Notes: generated by a model not told the origin, from the sequence alone. Positions 48,586 through 58,246 are shown, counted from the first letter of the stretch. The stretch is 64,000 bases of DNA from Desulfovibrio sp. Marseille-P6017 (GCA_900604495.1 UWOR01000002.1:248001-312000); one strand, 5' to 3'. Program-made: numbers and translations.

Positions 48586-50791
48586 ATACTGCGAATTCGT
48601 CAGATAAGTTGTCTAAAGAAGAGTTTTCTTTGCTTGATCTTGCTTTGAATTCTAGGAATATTATTGTTAATATTATTAAAACTATACTTAGAGTACCTAA
48701 GAATCTTAAGTTAGTGTTTATACTAGTTCCTCCAGAGATTGTACTTCTGAATGCTGATACTGCATGAGTAAATGGAAGATAGCTTGTTATCTTAGCTACG
48801 AAATCTCCAGATAATTCTACAGGGTAAGTACCAGTAGAACCTGATAATTGTATAACCATTAATACTAGTGTTATAAATTGACCAACTTTTCCAAATACTA
48901 TACTAATTAAGTATATTATACTCATAAATGTAATTGAAGTTATAGCTGCTACTAATATAGTTTTATTTAAGTCAACAGGACTAAATCCATCGAAGTAGTG
49001 TAGTGCTGTTAACATTACCATTGAAGCTATTATAGCAACTGGATACATTATACTTGCTTTGCCTAACCATAATCTAAATCCTGATTTTGTTTTTGAAATT
49101 CCTTGAGTTAATGGATACATCGTACAGAATGCCATACATCCAACCCAAAGTCCAACAACCATCATATATGCTGCCATTGCATGCCCATTATCTGCTACTT
49201 TAGTTATTTGAGTTTCGTTGCTGCTTACAGGTGCTGAGAACATTTCTGATGTATTATCACTTACATTAGAAAGTTTATCATTTAAAGTATCTGCTCCGTC
49301 AGCTAAACTTGATTGTAAAGTATCAGTTCCTTCAGATGCAGTTTTTAACCCATCTTTTAAAGTTAATGAACCTGCATATAATTCTTTAACACCAGATGAT
49401 ATTTTATTAGAACCATCTGAAAGTGATGCTACACCTTGTTTTAAAGCAGAGTTATTAGCAACAAGTTTGCCAGCTCCTGCATTCAATTCATTAGCACCAG
49501 AACTTAAAGTGTTTAATCCATCTGAAAGAGTCTTAGTAGATGTTTTTAATGTAGCAAACATTTCTTCATATGAAGAAAGATTTGAATTTACTTGATCAAC
49601 AACTGCTAATGCTCCCTTTTGTGCTGCTCCTCCTGCAATTTGACTTATAGTACTTGAAACTGTTGGTGAAATTGCATTAGTAATAGAATCAGCAGTAATA
49701 TTAGATGATACACCGTTTAAAGTATTAGATATAATTCCAACAACTAAAGTTTGTGCTTGCTCTTTAGTATATCCTACTGATTGAAGAGCATTAATCATTT
49801 GAATTATATTACCATCGCTAAGTACTTTAGCAGAAACTGCAGATATAGTATCTTTAGATGTTAAAGTAGAGCTTACATTATTACTAACAGCACTACCTAT
49901 ACCTGAAGATAATTTGCTAGCATAACCAGAAGTACTAGAAGCTGCAGTACTCATTAATGTGTTTTGTTGTTCCTCACTTAAAGAAATATTAGGAATAGAT
50001 ATATTAGCAACTGCCGAGTTTAATTTATTAGCACCTTCTGCTAATTGAGATGCTCCACTAGCTAATTTTTTAGATGCATCGTTTATAGACTCAACTCCGC
50101 TTAAGTATGTATTAAGCCCTTGTGATAATGTTGTTGTACCATCAGTGAAAGTTAACATACTATCAGATAATGTACCTAATCCATTACTTATCTTAGTACC
50201 ACCATCTTCTAATTTAACTAATCCATCTTTAAGCTCTAAAGAACCATCAGCTGCTTCTTGTAATCCATCACCTAAAGTTTCAAATTGATCGAAAACTACA
50301 TTTGCATAAGACTCAGTTACAGTCTCAGATATAGTTTTTTGAATCTTAGATAATGCACTTTGGCTCATTTTACTAGCAATATAATTTTTACCTGGGTTTG
50401 TAGCATATTCTAATACCATTTTCTCAGGATTTTTATCTAGTAAAGTAATAGCATTTTCTGAAAAGTTTTTAGGTATTGTAATTACCATATAGTAAGTACC
50501 ATTCTCTAATCCTTTCATAGCTGTATCTTCATCAACAAAATTAAATGCTAATGAGTCATTATCCTTTAAACTATCAACTAATTTTTCTCCTACATTTATT
50601 TTCTTATCTTCGTAATTAGTAGGTTTATCATTATTTACTATAGCAACAGGAAGATTACTAACCTTACCATATGGATCCCACATAGAACTTAAAAATAAAG
50701 TTGAATATATTGTAGGTATTGTTACTATAGCTATAAGTGCTACAATTAGGAATTTGTTGTTAATTAGATTTTTCCATTCTTTTTTTAGCAT
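48584..50791 (-). CDS. YhgE/Pip domain ABC-2 type membrane protein
   Basis: 735 residues: one N-terminal span (about 11-33), a long extracellular region of some 480 residues full of LxxGxxxLxxG/SGxxxL units (for example LADGADTLNDKLSNV), and five to six C-terminal spans ending near 715. This is the YhgE/Pip layout, related to ABC-2 permeases and to the phage infection protein of lactococci; ESX-like export roles are proposed for some. SD GAAAGGTGTG. The divergent TetR-type gene probably represses it. Confidence 0.92.
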   Translation of the reverse strand: MLKKEWKNLINNKFLIVALIAIVTIPTIYSTLFLSSMWDPYGKVSNLPVAIVNNDKPTNYEDKKINVGEKLVDSLKDNDSLAFNFVDEDTAMKGLENGTYYMVITIPKNFSENAITLLDKNPEKMVLEYATNPGKNYIASKMSQSALSKIQKTISETVTESYANVVFDQFETLGDGLQEAADGSLELKDGLVKLEDGGTKISNGLGTLSDSMLTFTDGTTTLSQGLNTYLSGVESINDASKKLASGASQLAEGANKLNSAVANISIPNISLSEEQQNTLMSTAASSTSGYASKLSSGIGSAVSNNVSSTLTSKDTISAVSAKVLSDGNIIQMINALQSVGYTKEQAQTLVVGIISNTLNGVSSNITADSITNAISPTVSSTISQIAGGAAQKGALAVVDQVNSNLSSYEEMFATLKTSTKTLSDGLNTLSSGANELNAGAGKLVANNSALKQGVASLSDGSNKISSGVKELYAGSLTLKDGLKTASEGTDTLQSSLADGADTLNDKLSNVSDNTSEMFSAPVSSNETQITKVADNGHAMAAYMMVVGLWVGCMAFCTMYPLTQGISKTKSGFRLWLGKASIMYPVAIIASMVMLTALHYFDGFSPVDLNKTILVAAITSITFMSIIYLISIVFGKVGQFITLVLMVIQLSGSTGTYPVELSGDFVAKITSYLPFTHAVSAFRSTISGGTSINTNLRFLGTLSIVLIILTIIFLEFKARSSKENSSLDNLSDEFAV

Positions 50792-50835
50792 ACTTACACA
50801 CCTTTCTCAATATTTAGTTTTTAATTTTAAATTAT

Positions 50836-50854
50836 AAACAACATGGTGTTGTTT
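50836..50854. promoter_or_regulatory. TetR-type operator candidate between yhgE and tetR genes
   Basis: AAACAACA-TGG-TGTTGTTT, perfect 8-bp arms, 45 bases before the yhgE-type start. A second imperfect repeat CCGACATT/AATGTTGG lies at 50928-50953, just before the regulator gene. Confidence 0.55.
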
Positions 50855-50979
50855 TTCGTTATAATATGAATTATAATTTTATACGAAGTACTATTCAATC
50901 ATTAAAAAAAACAAAAATGTATGATAACCGACATTTTTATTGATGAATGTTGGATATGTACACGAAAGGAACAATATTA

Positions 50980-51579
50980 ATGGATGAAATCATGGATACA
51001 AAAAAAGATCGTAGAATTAGAAAATCAAAGGAATCATTAAAAAATAGCTTAATAGAACTGATGAGTAAAAAGTCAGTAAATAATATTACAGTAAAAGAAC
51101 TAGTTTCTACTGCTGATTTAAACAGATCAACATTCTATAATTATTACTCTGATATACCGGATATGTTATCTAAGCTAGAAGATGAACTTTATAAAGAATT
51201 TCTATATACAATACAAATACATCTTACTAAAGAGCCAAGAATAGCTGATATTTCATATAATGTTCATGGATTTATTGAAGATATGTGTAATGTAATAAAA
51301 AATAATTATGAGTTTTGTAAGTGCATTTTTAGTAAAAATGGAGATATCAATTTTTTATTTAAGTTAGAAGAACTAGTTGAAAATAATATAAAAGATCAAC
51401 TTAGGGAAAGATGTGAAGGTAGAATAAATAATCTAGCATACGTATATTCTTTCTTTAAAAGTGGATATATAGGTATTCTAAAGAACTGGATGAAAGGTGG
51501 TTGTATAGAATCATCAGAAGAAATTGCAGATTTAACTTATAGCCTAGTTAAAAGTGTAGTAGAAACTTGTAAGATATAG
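50980..51579 (+). CDS. TetR family transcriptional regulator
   Basis: 199 residues. HTH at about 30-60 with NNITVKELVSTADLNRSTFYNYYSD in two overlapping pieces (ITVKELVSTADLNRST, FYNYYSDIPDML), typical TetR; the ligand domain is unrelated to named subfamilies I can recall. The frame opens at 50947, but ATG 50980 follows AAAGGAAC. Divergent from the YhgE/Pip gene, so most likely its local repressor. Confidence 0.9.
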   Translation: MDEIMDTKKDRRIRKSKESLKNSLIELMSKKSVNNITVKELVSTADLNRSTFYNYYSDIPDMLSKLEDELYKEFLYTIQIHLTKEPRIADISYNVHGFIEDMCNVIKNNYEFCKCIFSKNGDINFLFKLEELVENNIKDQLRERCEGRINNLAYVYSFFKSGYIGILKNWMKGGCIESSEEIADLTYSLVKSVVETCKI

Positions 51580-51644
51580 TTAAAAAATTCGACAATTTCG
51601 GAGTTTGATTTACATTATTTTATATATTTATCTAAATTTATTTA

Positions 51645-51653
51645 TGTTATAAT
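51645..51653 (+). promoter_or_regulatory. extended -10 promoter of degV tandem
   Basis: TGTTATAAT, an extended -10 (TGn + TATAAT), about 50 bases before the first degV start; no clear -35. Confidence 0.5.
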
Positions 51654-51703
51654 TAAAATGTGTTTATAAAATAAATTTAGATAATTATAGAGGTTGATAA
51701 AAA

Positions 51704-52549
51704 ATGATAAATAACAAGATTAAGGTTGTTTGTGATGGCATTGCAAATATGCCAAGAGAGTTAGCCAGGCAATATAATATAGAAATAGTTCCTTTAACTA
51801 TTAATATTGATGGAAAAGAGTACAAAGATGTTGATATAACAGATGAAGAATTCTATGTTATGATGAGAGAAGCTAAGGATATGCCGAAGACTTCTCAGGC
51901 TACTTATATTGACTTTAAAGAAATATTTGATAGACTTGTATCTGATGGAAGTACTGTTTTATATATAGCAGGTTCTTCTAAATCATCAGGTACGTATCAA
52001 TCTGCAGTTCTTGCTAGTAAAGATGTATATGGTGAGATTCATATATTTGATAGTATGAGTATTAGTTTTGGATGTGGAATGTTAGTTTTGAGTGCAGCTA
52101 GAATGATAGAAGATGGTTCTAGTTTAGACGAAGTTTTAAATGAATTAGAAAAGTTAAGGGATAGAGTTTTCGTATCTATGTCTATGAACTCATTAGAGTA
52201 TCTTAGAAAAGGTGGAAGAATATCTAATGGTAAGGCCTTAGTAGGTAATATGTTAAGTCTAAGACCAATGCTTACTGTAAAGGATGGATTAATATTCCAA
52301 GAAGGTCAAGTTAGAGGTAATAAGAAAATAATACCTACGATAATAAAGAGAACTAAAGAAGTATGTGGTGAGGACTTTAGCGATAAAGTTGTAGCTATAG
52401 GTTGTGGAGACAATTTAGAAGAAAGAGAACAATTAAAAGAAGCGGTTTTAAGAGAATTAAACCCAAAAGAATTAATTGAGATAACTATAAATCCTCCAAT
52501 GTGTTCACACTCAGGGCCTGGTTTTATAGGACTTACATGCTTTAAATAA
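51704..52549 (+). CDS. DegV family fatty-acid-binding protein (1)
   Basis: 281 residues, FakB-type. IVPLTINIDGKEYKDVDI near residue 28, MPKTSQATY near 57, the fatty-acid-contacting SSKSSGTYQSA near 92, LRKGGRISNGKALVG near 162, SGPGFIGLTCF at the end. FakB proteins present acyl chains to kinase FakA for phosphorylation. SD AGAGGTTG. Confidence 0.93.
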   Translation: MINNKIKVVCDGIANMPRELARQYNIEIVPLTINIDGKEYKDVDITDEEFYVMMREAKDMPKTSQATYIDFKEIFDRLVSDGSTVLYIAGSSKSSGTYQSAVLASKDVYGEIHIFDSMSISFGCGMLVLSAARMIEDGSSLDEVLNELEKLRDRVFVSMSMNSLEYLRKGGRISNGKALVGNMLSLRPMLTVKDGLIFQEGQVRGNKKIIPTIIKRTKEVCGEDFSDKVVAIGCGDNLEEREQLKEAVLRELNPKELIEITINPPMCSHSGPGFIGLTCFK

Positions 52550-52582
52550 AATATAAATTAATTCGTAGAGGGAGTTTAGGAT

Positions 52583-53428
52583 ATGAATAATATAAAAATA
52601 ATATGTGATACTATGAATGATGTGCCACAAGATATAGTTGATAAGTATGACATAGATGTACTGCCTGCAACTATAATATTTAATGAAAAAGAATATAAAG
52701 CAGGTGTAGATTTAAATGGTGATGAATTCTATAAGATGTTAAGAGAATCTAAAGAAATACCTAAGACTTCACAAATAACATACGCTACATTTAGTGAAGT
52801 ATTTAATAAATATATAAATGAAGGAAAAACTGTACTATATTTAGCAGGATCATCAGTAAGTTCTGGAACATATCAATCTGCAATGCTTGCTAAAAGTGAT
52901 ATAGAAGGACCTCTTTATATATTTGATACTTATAGTTTATGTATAGGTGGAGGTATGCTTGCTAAGGAAGCTGCTATAATGGCTAATGAAGGAAAGTCTG
53001 TAGAAGAAATAATTGAAAAATTAGAAGAATTAAAAGAGAAGGTTCAAGTTTACTTCTCAGTTGATGCATTAGATCATTTACATAAAGGTGGAAGAATATC
53101 TGGTGCAAAGGCTGCTGTAGGAACTTTACTTAATATAAAGCCAATTTTAAAAATAGAAGATGGTTTAGTTAAGCAAAAGTCTCAAGTAAGAGGAAGTAAA
53201 AAGATTATGTCAGGTCTTATGGAAAAATTAAGTGAAGAAGTTTCAGGAGATTTTTCTGATATAGATGTTTATGTTGCATATAATGATGACTTAGACCTTA
53301 GAGATCAATTTATTGAAAGAGTTAAGGAAAAGTTAAATCCTAGAAATGTTTATTCAATTCAAATAGGGTCATGTGTTGCTTGTCACTCTGGTCCTGATGT
53401 TTTAGGTATAGCTTGTTTAAGTAAATAA
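52583..53428 (+). CDS. DegV family fatty-acid-binding protein (2)
   Basis: 281 residues, tandem paralogue of the preceding gene, the same length with the same motifs (IPKTSQITYATF, SSVSSGTYQSAMLA, LHKGGRISGAKAAVG). The two probably bind different acyl chains. 33 bases apart, one transcript, terminator after. No FakA kinase in the window. Confidence 0.93.
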   Translation: MNNIKIICDTMNDVPQDIVDKYDIDVLPATIIFNEKEYKAGVDLNGDEFYKMLRESKEIPKTSQITYATFSEVFNKYINEGKTVLYLAGSSVSSGTYQSAMLAKSDIEGPLYIFDTYSLCIGGGMLAKEAAIMANEGKSVEEIIEKLEELKEKVQVYFSVDALDHLHKGGRISGAKAAVGTLLNIKPILKIEDGLVKQKSQVRGSKKIMSGLMEKLSEEVSGDFSDIDVYVAYNDDLDLRDQFIERVKEKLNPRNVYSIQIGSCVACHSGPDVLGIACLSK

Positions 53429-53442
53429 AAAGAATGATAAGA

Positions 53443-53493
53443 GGATATGCTCAAATAAATGGTTATTTAAATTTATTTTGAGCATATCTTTTT
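53443..53493 (+). terminator. terminator after degV tandem
   Basis: GGATATGCTCAAATAAA pairs with TTTATTTTGAGCATATC (one bulge), then TTTTTAT. Confidence 0.88.
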
Positions 53494-53633
53494 ATATGTG
53501 CATTTTATATTAAGCCATAGATATATACGTTAACTTAGAAATTAGTAACTAATTACAATTTATGACATATTATATTATAGGTAGTATAAATACCTATACA
53601 TCTAAATATTATATAAAGGAGATGCTCTATAAT

Positions 53634-53858
53634 ATGAAAGATAAAGCAAAAAAAAGTGTTAAAAAAGTTACTAAACCTGTTACTGATGTAGGTAAAGAAT
53701 TAGTAAATGGTGTAGGAAATGTAGGTAAAGAAGTAATTGATACTGTAGGAAATGTAGGTAAAGATGCTATTAAAGGTGTAGGTGGAGTAGTTAAAGAAAC
53801 TTATAAAACTGGTAAAAATGTAGGCAAAGCAGTTAAAGATAATGTTAGTAAAAAATAA
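53634..53858 (+). CDS. 11-residue-repeat amphipathic-helix protein
   Basis: 74 residues, Lys/Val/Gly rich, no Cys or Trp. Four to five 11-residue units, VGKELVNGVGN, VGKEVIDTVGN, VGKDAIKGVGG, VVKETYKTGKN, VGKAVKDNVSK, mirrored at DNA level as 33-base tandem repeats from about 53689. The 11-mer periodicity and K-x-G-V pattern recall LEA, apolipoprotein and synuclein-type helices that fold on membranes. ATG 53634 has SD AAAGGAG; the frame opens earlier at 53562 without an SD. Function unknown; membrane or desiccation/spore role is inference. Confidence 0.75.
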   Translation: MKDKAKKSVKKVTKPVTDVGKELVNGVGNVGKEVIDTVGNVGKDAIKGVGGVVKETYKTGKNVGKAVKDNVSKK

Positions 53859-53873
53859 ATAACTATAAATTTA

Positions 53874-53905
53874 GATGCGACAATATAGAGTCGCATTTAA
53901 TTTTT
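53874..53905 (+). terminator. terminator after the repeat protein gene
   Basis: GATGCGAC/GTCGCATT stem followed by TAATTTTT. Confidence 0.8.
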
Positions 53906-54000
53906 ATAAACCTCAATTAATATAGGAAAATGATTTTAGTAAAGCGTAATGATAAATAATGTTGTATAATAAAAGTATACAGATATAGGAGAGATATTTG

Positions 54001-54801
54001 ATGATATATTTATGTAAATACATACTGTATTTTTTTTTATATGCTTTCTTTGGATGGTGTTGTGAGTGTATTTATTGCTCATTTGGAGATAAGAAAGTGG
54101 TTAATAGAGGATTTCTTAATGGTCCTATATGTCCAATATATGGATTTGGAGCATTATTTATAATTTTTTTATTAAATGATTATATAGGAGACTGGGCCAT
54201 AGTTTTTACAATGGGACTTATAATGACGTCAATTTTAGAATATGTAACAAGTGTTATATTAGAATTTTTATTTCATAGTACTTGGTGGGATTACTCAAAT
54301 AGAATGTTTAATATTAATGGAAGGGTATGTTTAAAAAATTCTATATTATTTGGAATGATGAGTGTAGTATTAATGGAAATTATTCATCCTATGGTAGTGG
54401 GATTTGTAGACGACATAAATATAAATTATTTATATATATTAGTATTTTTATTAATATTATATATAATTATAGACATTTCAATAACTTTAAATTCTTTAAA
54501 TAAGTTGCGTTATAAGTTAGAAAGATTAGAAGAAGCTTTAGAAGATCTAAAAAAAATAAACATACATGTAAAATCAGAAAAATTTACCGAAGAAAATATA
54601 CTCAAATCTATTTATAATTTTAGACAAAAAGATGATAAATTAAAGTTTAAAATTAATGATATTTACTCTAAACTAGTCAATATAAAGAAAAAATCAAAAG
54701 TTCAAAGAAGGATTTTAAAGGCATTCCCAAATATGAATCACAAGAATAGAAATGAAGGGCTTAAATACTTAAAACAAATGCTAAAAGATAAGACAAAATA
54801 A
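54001..54801 (+). CDS. CmpB-family putative ABC transporter permease
   Basis: 266 residues from ATG 54001 (an in-frame TTG sits directly before it). Five to six membrane spans in the first 165 residues with FFGWCCECIYCSF, GFLNGPICPIYGFGA and EYVTSVILEFLFHSTWWDYS, the PF06541 (CmpB-like) signature; then a charged C-terminal helix-rich tail of 100 residues. Transport role unproven. SD GGAGAG. First gene of a three-gene unit. Confidence 0.88.
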   Translation: MIYLCKYILYFFLYAFFGWCCECIYCSFGDKKVVNRGFLNGPICPIYGFGALFIIFLLNDYIGDWAIVFTMGLIMTSILEYVTSVILEFLFHSTWWDYSNRMFNINGRVCLKNSILFGMMSVVLMEIIHPMVVGFVDDININYLYILVFLLILYIIIDISITLNSLNKLRYKLERLEEALEDLKKINIHVKSEKFTEENILKSIYNFRQKDDKLKFKINDIYSKLVNIKKKSKVQRRILKAFPNMNHKNRNEGLKYLKQMLKDKTK

Positions 54802-54829
54802 TATACTTCTAATATAAGGAGGGTAAACT

Positions 54830-55255
54830 ATGTTTAAGAAAAAAGCATATACTCTAGATGAACTAGACAAAACATTAAAGGAAAAGTATAATGCCAAGTC
54901 TTTCTCAGTAGAAGAATTTAAGGACCTTATTAAAGAGATCTCAAATCACCCTGAAAACTCAGTTAGACTTTATATAATAGATGATGAAAAAATTATAGAT
55001 GAAAATCTAAGTGATTATGAAAGAAGAGAGGTTTTAGATACTATTTATTATTTAAAAATGAATGAGATAATAATAGACTACTCTACAGATGAAGGAAGAT
55101 TGGAAGCTAAAACATTAGATGATATAAAGCGAGGTAAATTAATTAGAATTATAGTAGAAAGTACTGATAATATAACTTTTACCGGTTTTACAATGCAAGG
55201 AAGTGCAGAAGGTATTTACAATGAATTAATTGAAATGTTAGGTGATGAAAAATAA
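54830..55255 (+). CDS. hypothetical protein
   Basis: 141 residues, acidic, soluble; predicted alternating helices and strands, no signal peptide. LDELDKTLKEKYNAKSFSVEEF near the start, then LYIIDDEKIIDENLSDYERR and TFTGFTMQGSAEGIYNELIE at the end. No family recognised. SD AAGGAGGG; 28 bases after the CmpB gene and 19 before the FtsZ-like gene. Confidence 0.65.
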   Translation: MFKKKAYTLDELDKTLKEKYNAKSFSVEEFKDLIKEISNHPENSVRLYIIDDEKIIDENLSDYERREVLDTIYYLKMNEIIIDYSTDEGRLEAKTLDDIKRGKLIRIIVESTDNITFTGFTMQGSAEGIYNELIEMLGDEK

Positions 55256-55274
55256 TATAGAGGTGTCGTTAATT

Positions 55275-56192
55275 ATGGGAATTAACAGTTTAAATGATAT
55301 TAAGTTTATAGGAGTGGGTGTAAAAGGAATAGACATAGTAAATAAGTTATCTCATGATAATAAAAAATATATAAAGCTCTGTGCAATAGACATAAAAGAT
55401 ACTAATATAGATGAAAAAGTAAGTGAAAGGTTGATAATAAAAAATCTATATAATAAAGATAAGGACTTGTATAAGGTAGATTTTTTTCAAATAACAGACA
55501 TTATAAATAGAAATAAAGAAATTATATATAAAATAATAGAAAAAGAAAAAATAGTTTTTATTACATGTGATATATGTGACTTAACCTCTGTTCATATACT
55601 TATAGAGTTAGGTAAAATGGCCAAGAAAAGCAATATACTTGTAATTCCAATAATTATAAATACTCAAGATAATCAAAATATTAATTATAAGTTTTTTATG
55701 AAGAAAGTTAACAATATGATAGGTCCAACTATAAACATTTCAAATAATAAAGTTTTTGGAAATATAAAATATCTAAATGATAAAATTGATGATTATTATA
55801 TAATTCATTCTATAATAGATTTATTTATAGATAATTTAATGTCTACATGTAGTTTAAATGTTGACTATGAAGATATGAAGTGGATTTTTTCTGGAGAACA
55901 AGATGTTGAAATGAGTATAATCAAAATAAATGAAAAAAGCTCGGAAGATGATATGAAAATAAAACTAGTAAAACATAGAATATGTAAAGGAAGTTATGAA
56001 CATCCAGAAAAAATAATGATAAATGCAACGGCAAATGAAGATTATATGGGCTATGATGAAGCTATTAAACTATTACAAAGAGTTGCACTAGTACTTCAAG
56101 AAGGTACAGAAGAAGCTTGCCAGATAACGTTTTCTTTAAAGTTTATTAAAAAGAAAAGTAAATCCTTAGAAGTCTTAACAGTCCAAGCGTAA
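55275..56192 (+). CDS. degenerate FtsZ/tubulin-like protein
   Basis: 305 residues that align through the length of the FtsZ core by eye: DIKFIGVGVKGIDIVNKL (FtsZ VIKVIGVGGGGGNAV), VFITCDICDLTSVHILIEL (VFIAAGMGGGTGTGAAPVV), NVDYEDMKWIFSGEQDVEMS (NVDFADVRTVMSEMGYAMM), MINATANEDYMGYDE (VNITAGFDLRLDE). The GTP-binding signature GGGTGTG is lost, while the N-x-D-x-x-D of the T7 loop is kept. Expected role, by inference: a partner or cap of FtsZ or another polymer. The frame opens at 55242, but ATG 55275 follows AGAGGTG and removes the overlap. Confidence 0.7.
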   Translation: MGINSLNDIKFIGVGVKGIDIVNKLSHDNKKYIKLCAIDIKDTNIDEKVSERLIIKNLYNKDKDLYKVDFFQITDIINRNKEIIYKIIEKEKIVFITCDICDLTSVHILIELGKMAKKSNILVIPIIINTQDNQNINYKFFMKKVNNMIGPTINISNNKVFGNIKYLNDKIDDYYIIHSIIDLFIDNLMSTCSLNVDYEDMKWIFSGEQDVEMSIIKINEKSSEDDMKIKLVKHRICKGSYEHPEKIMINATANEDYMGYDEAIKLLQRVALVLQEGTEEACQITFSLKFIKKKSKSLEVLTVQA

Positions 56193-56198
56193 ATTAAT

Positions 56199-56248
56199 AA
56201 AACGGTTAAAATAATTAGAATATTCTAATTATTTTAACCGTTTTATTT
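56199..56248. terminator. perfect palindromic bidirectional terminator
   Basis: 46-base exact palindrome (56199-56244) centred on GAATATTC, with AAAACGGTT/AACCGTTTT at the ends; it separates two converging genes. Confidence 0.92.
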
Positions 56249-56814
56249 TAATCTATATATTCTTCTCCGTTAATAACAAGAGAAGAAGGATTATTATTTT
56301 CTAATATTATATCAAAATAAATTTCTCCCTCAGAAGGATGCTGAAAATATCCAGTTGCATAAACAGTATTTCCGTTTTTATGCATATCTTCTGTTGTAAC
56401 TTTATAGTTTATTCCTGCATACTTTTTTACTGTTTGTTCTATTATTGAGGAGTAAGTGGATGCCTTAGATTTAGCAACATTAATATTTTCTGAAGTAAAA
56501 GTATTCTGAGATTTAGATGAATCATTGTTATTAAGCAGAATTTTATCTGCGATAAATAATAAACCTATAAAAAGTATTACGCAAAGAATAACTTTAGTAT
56601 ACTTGTTTTTATTGAAATACTCTTTTACTTTATTGAATTTCTTTACTCCTTTTTTTCTTCTGCTAGGATACTGAAGAACTTTATGTGAGTTATCGTGTTC
56701 TTTATAAAATCGTAAATAATCTTTTTTACTGTTATGGATTTTATTTAGATTTTTTAGTTCTTCTTTTTTACTTTTAAAATGAATTGTATTTTTATTGATG
56801 TTAGAAGATTTCAA
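56248..56814 (-). CDS. membrane-anchored protein, unknown
   Basis: 188 residues: a basic cytosolic N-terminus of about 75 residues (YPSRRKKGVKKFNKVKEYF), one membrane span (about 76-92), then an extracellular domain with IIEQTVKKYAGINYKV and GNTVYATGYFQHPSEGEIYF. No signal-peptidase site. Family not recognised. SD AAAGGGGG far (about 10 bases) from the ATG. Confidence 0.65.
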   Translation of the reverse strand: MKSSNINKNTIHFKSKKEELKNLNKIHNSKKDYLRFYKEHDNSHKVLQYPSRRKKGVKKFNKVKEYFNKNKYTKVILCVILFIGLLFIADKILLNNNDSSKSQNTFTSENINVAKSKASTYSSIIEQTVKKYAGINYKVTTEDMHKNGNTVYATGYFQHPSEGEIYFDIILENNNPSSLVINGEEYID

Positions 56815-57019
56815 ACTGTTACCCCCTTTTAAACTCCCCTTAAGTTTTTATTAATTTCTATATAAATAATCATACTATAAAGTATTTGAAATACCAATAT
56901 TATATAATAATCATAATTATGCAATATAATACAAGAAAATTTATGAAAGTTTAAAAAAATACAATTACAAACAGGATAAAAGTATAAAAATGTAAATTTA
57001 AGAAAAAATAAAATAATAT

Positions 57020-58246
57020 TTAATCAAGTGATAACTCTTTTTCTTTAAGAGGATATAAAGATCTATCTAAAATGCCTTGCAAATAAGCTATTAATACACC
57101 ATAATTTACTATTGGAACATTTAGCTCTTTTGCTTTTTCTATTCTACTCATCATAGCAGTTCTATTCATCATGCAGCCACCACAATGTATTATAAGAGAA
57201 TACTTATTTACATCATCTGTAAATGTTACTCCAGAAGTAAATTCAAAATTAAGATCTTTTTTTGTTTTTTCTTTTAACCATTTAGGGATCTTATAAGTTC
57301 CAATATCATCGCTTTGTCTATGATGAGTACATCCTTCTGCAATAAGTATTTTATCTCCATCTTTTAAATTATCTATAGCATGAGCACCTTTAACTAACTC
57401 ATAAAGATCTCCTTTTTGTCTTGCGAACAGTATGGAAAATGAAGTTAATGGAATATCTTTTGGAGTATCTTTTGAAACTCTTTCAAAAGCTTGAGAATCT
57501 GTTATAACTAAGGTTGGTTTTTGATTTAGATTAGCTAAGGTTTCTTTTAAAGTAGTTTCCTTAGTTATAATAGGCATAGCACCACTATCTAGTATGTCTC
57601 TTATGACTTGTTGTTGAGGAAGTATAAGCCTTCCTTTTGGAGCAGCTTTATCTATAGGTATAACTAAGACTATGAAGTCATTTTCATTTATTAAATCACC
57701 AACTAATCTAAACTCAGTACTTTCTTCTTTGGTATTAGATATTATACATTCTTTTAACTTATCTATACCAACATTGTTAATAGTAGATACGCACACTATA
57801 GGACATTTGGCTAGTTTTTTACTTTCTTCTAAGACATTATTTTCATTGTTTAGCATATCTATCTTATTTAAAACTAAGATATGTGGTATTTTTTTATCTT
57901 TAAATTTTTCAATTAAAGATAAATCTTCTTCTCCTATGCCTATAGTAGAGTCTACTACTAATAAGGCAACATCAGTTTTATCCAAAACATCTAAGGATTT
58001 ATTTACTCTAAGTTCACCTAATTCTCCTATATCATCAAGTCCAGCAGTATCAATAAGAACACAAGGTCCGATAGGTAGAATTTCCATAGGTCTAAAGACT
58101 GGATCAGTAGTAGTTCCTGCAACATTTGATACTATTGCAGCGTTTTGATTTGTTATTGCATTAATTACACTTGACTTACCTGCATTTCTTTTTCCAAATA
58201 ATCCAATATGTACTCTAACGGATTGAGGTGTTGAATTTAAACTCAT
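57020..58246 (-). CDS. hydF: [FeFe]-hydrogenase maturation GTPase HydF
   Basis: Scaffold on which the 2Fe subcluster of the H-cluster is built before transfer to hydrogenase. 408 residues: G1 GKRNAGKSS near residue 14, G3 DTAGLDD near 62, G4 LNKIDM near 126, dimerisation domain, and Fe-S ligands CTHHRQSDD near 304 and HCGGCMMNR near 355. HydE and HydG are not adjacent. SD AAAGGGGGT. Confidence 0.96.
   Translation of the reverse strand: MSLNSTPQSVRVHIGLFGKRNAGKSSVINAITNQNAAIVSNVAGTTTDPVFRPMEILPIGPCVLIDTAGLDDIGELGELRVNKSLDVLDKTDVALLVVDSTIGIGEEDLSLIEKFKDKKIPHILVLNKIDMLNNENNVLEESKKLAKCPIVCVSTINNVGIDKLKECIISNTKEESTEFRLVGDLINENDFIVLVIPIDKAAPKGRLILPQQQVIRDILDSGAMPIITKETTLKETLANLNQKPTLVITDSQAFERVSKDTPKDIPLTSFSILFARQKGDLYELVKGAHAIDNLKDGDKILIAEGCTHHRQSDDIGTYKIPKWLKEKTKKDLNFEFTSGVTFTDDVNKYSLIIHCGGCMMNRTAMMSRIEKAKELNVPIVNYGVLIAYLQGILDRSLYPLKEKELSLD

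Noticed and set aside
53562..53633. 24-residue N-terminal extension of the 11-mer repeat protein
   Set aside because: The extension has no SD and no repeat character; ATG 53634 follows AAAGGAG.
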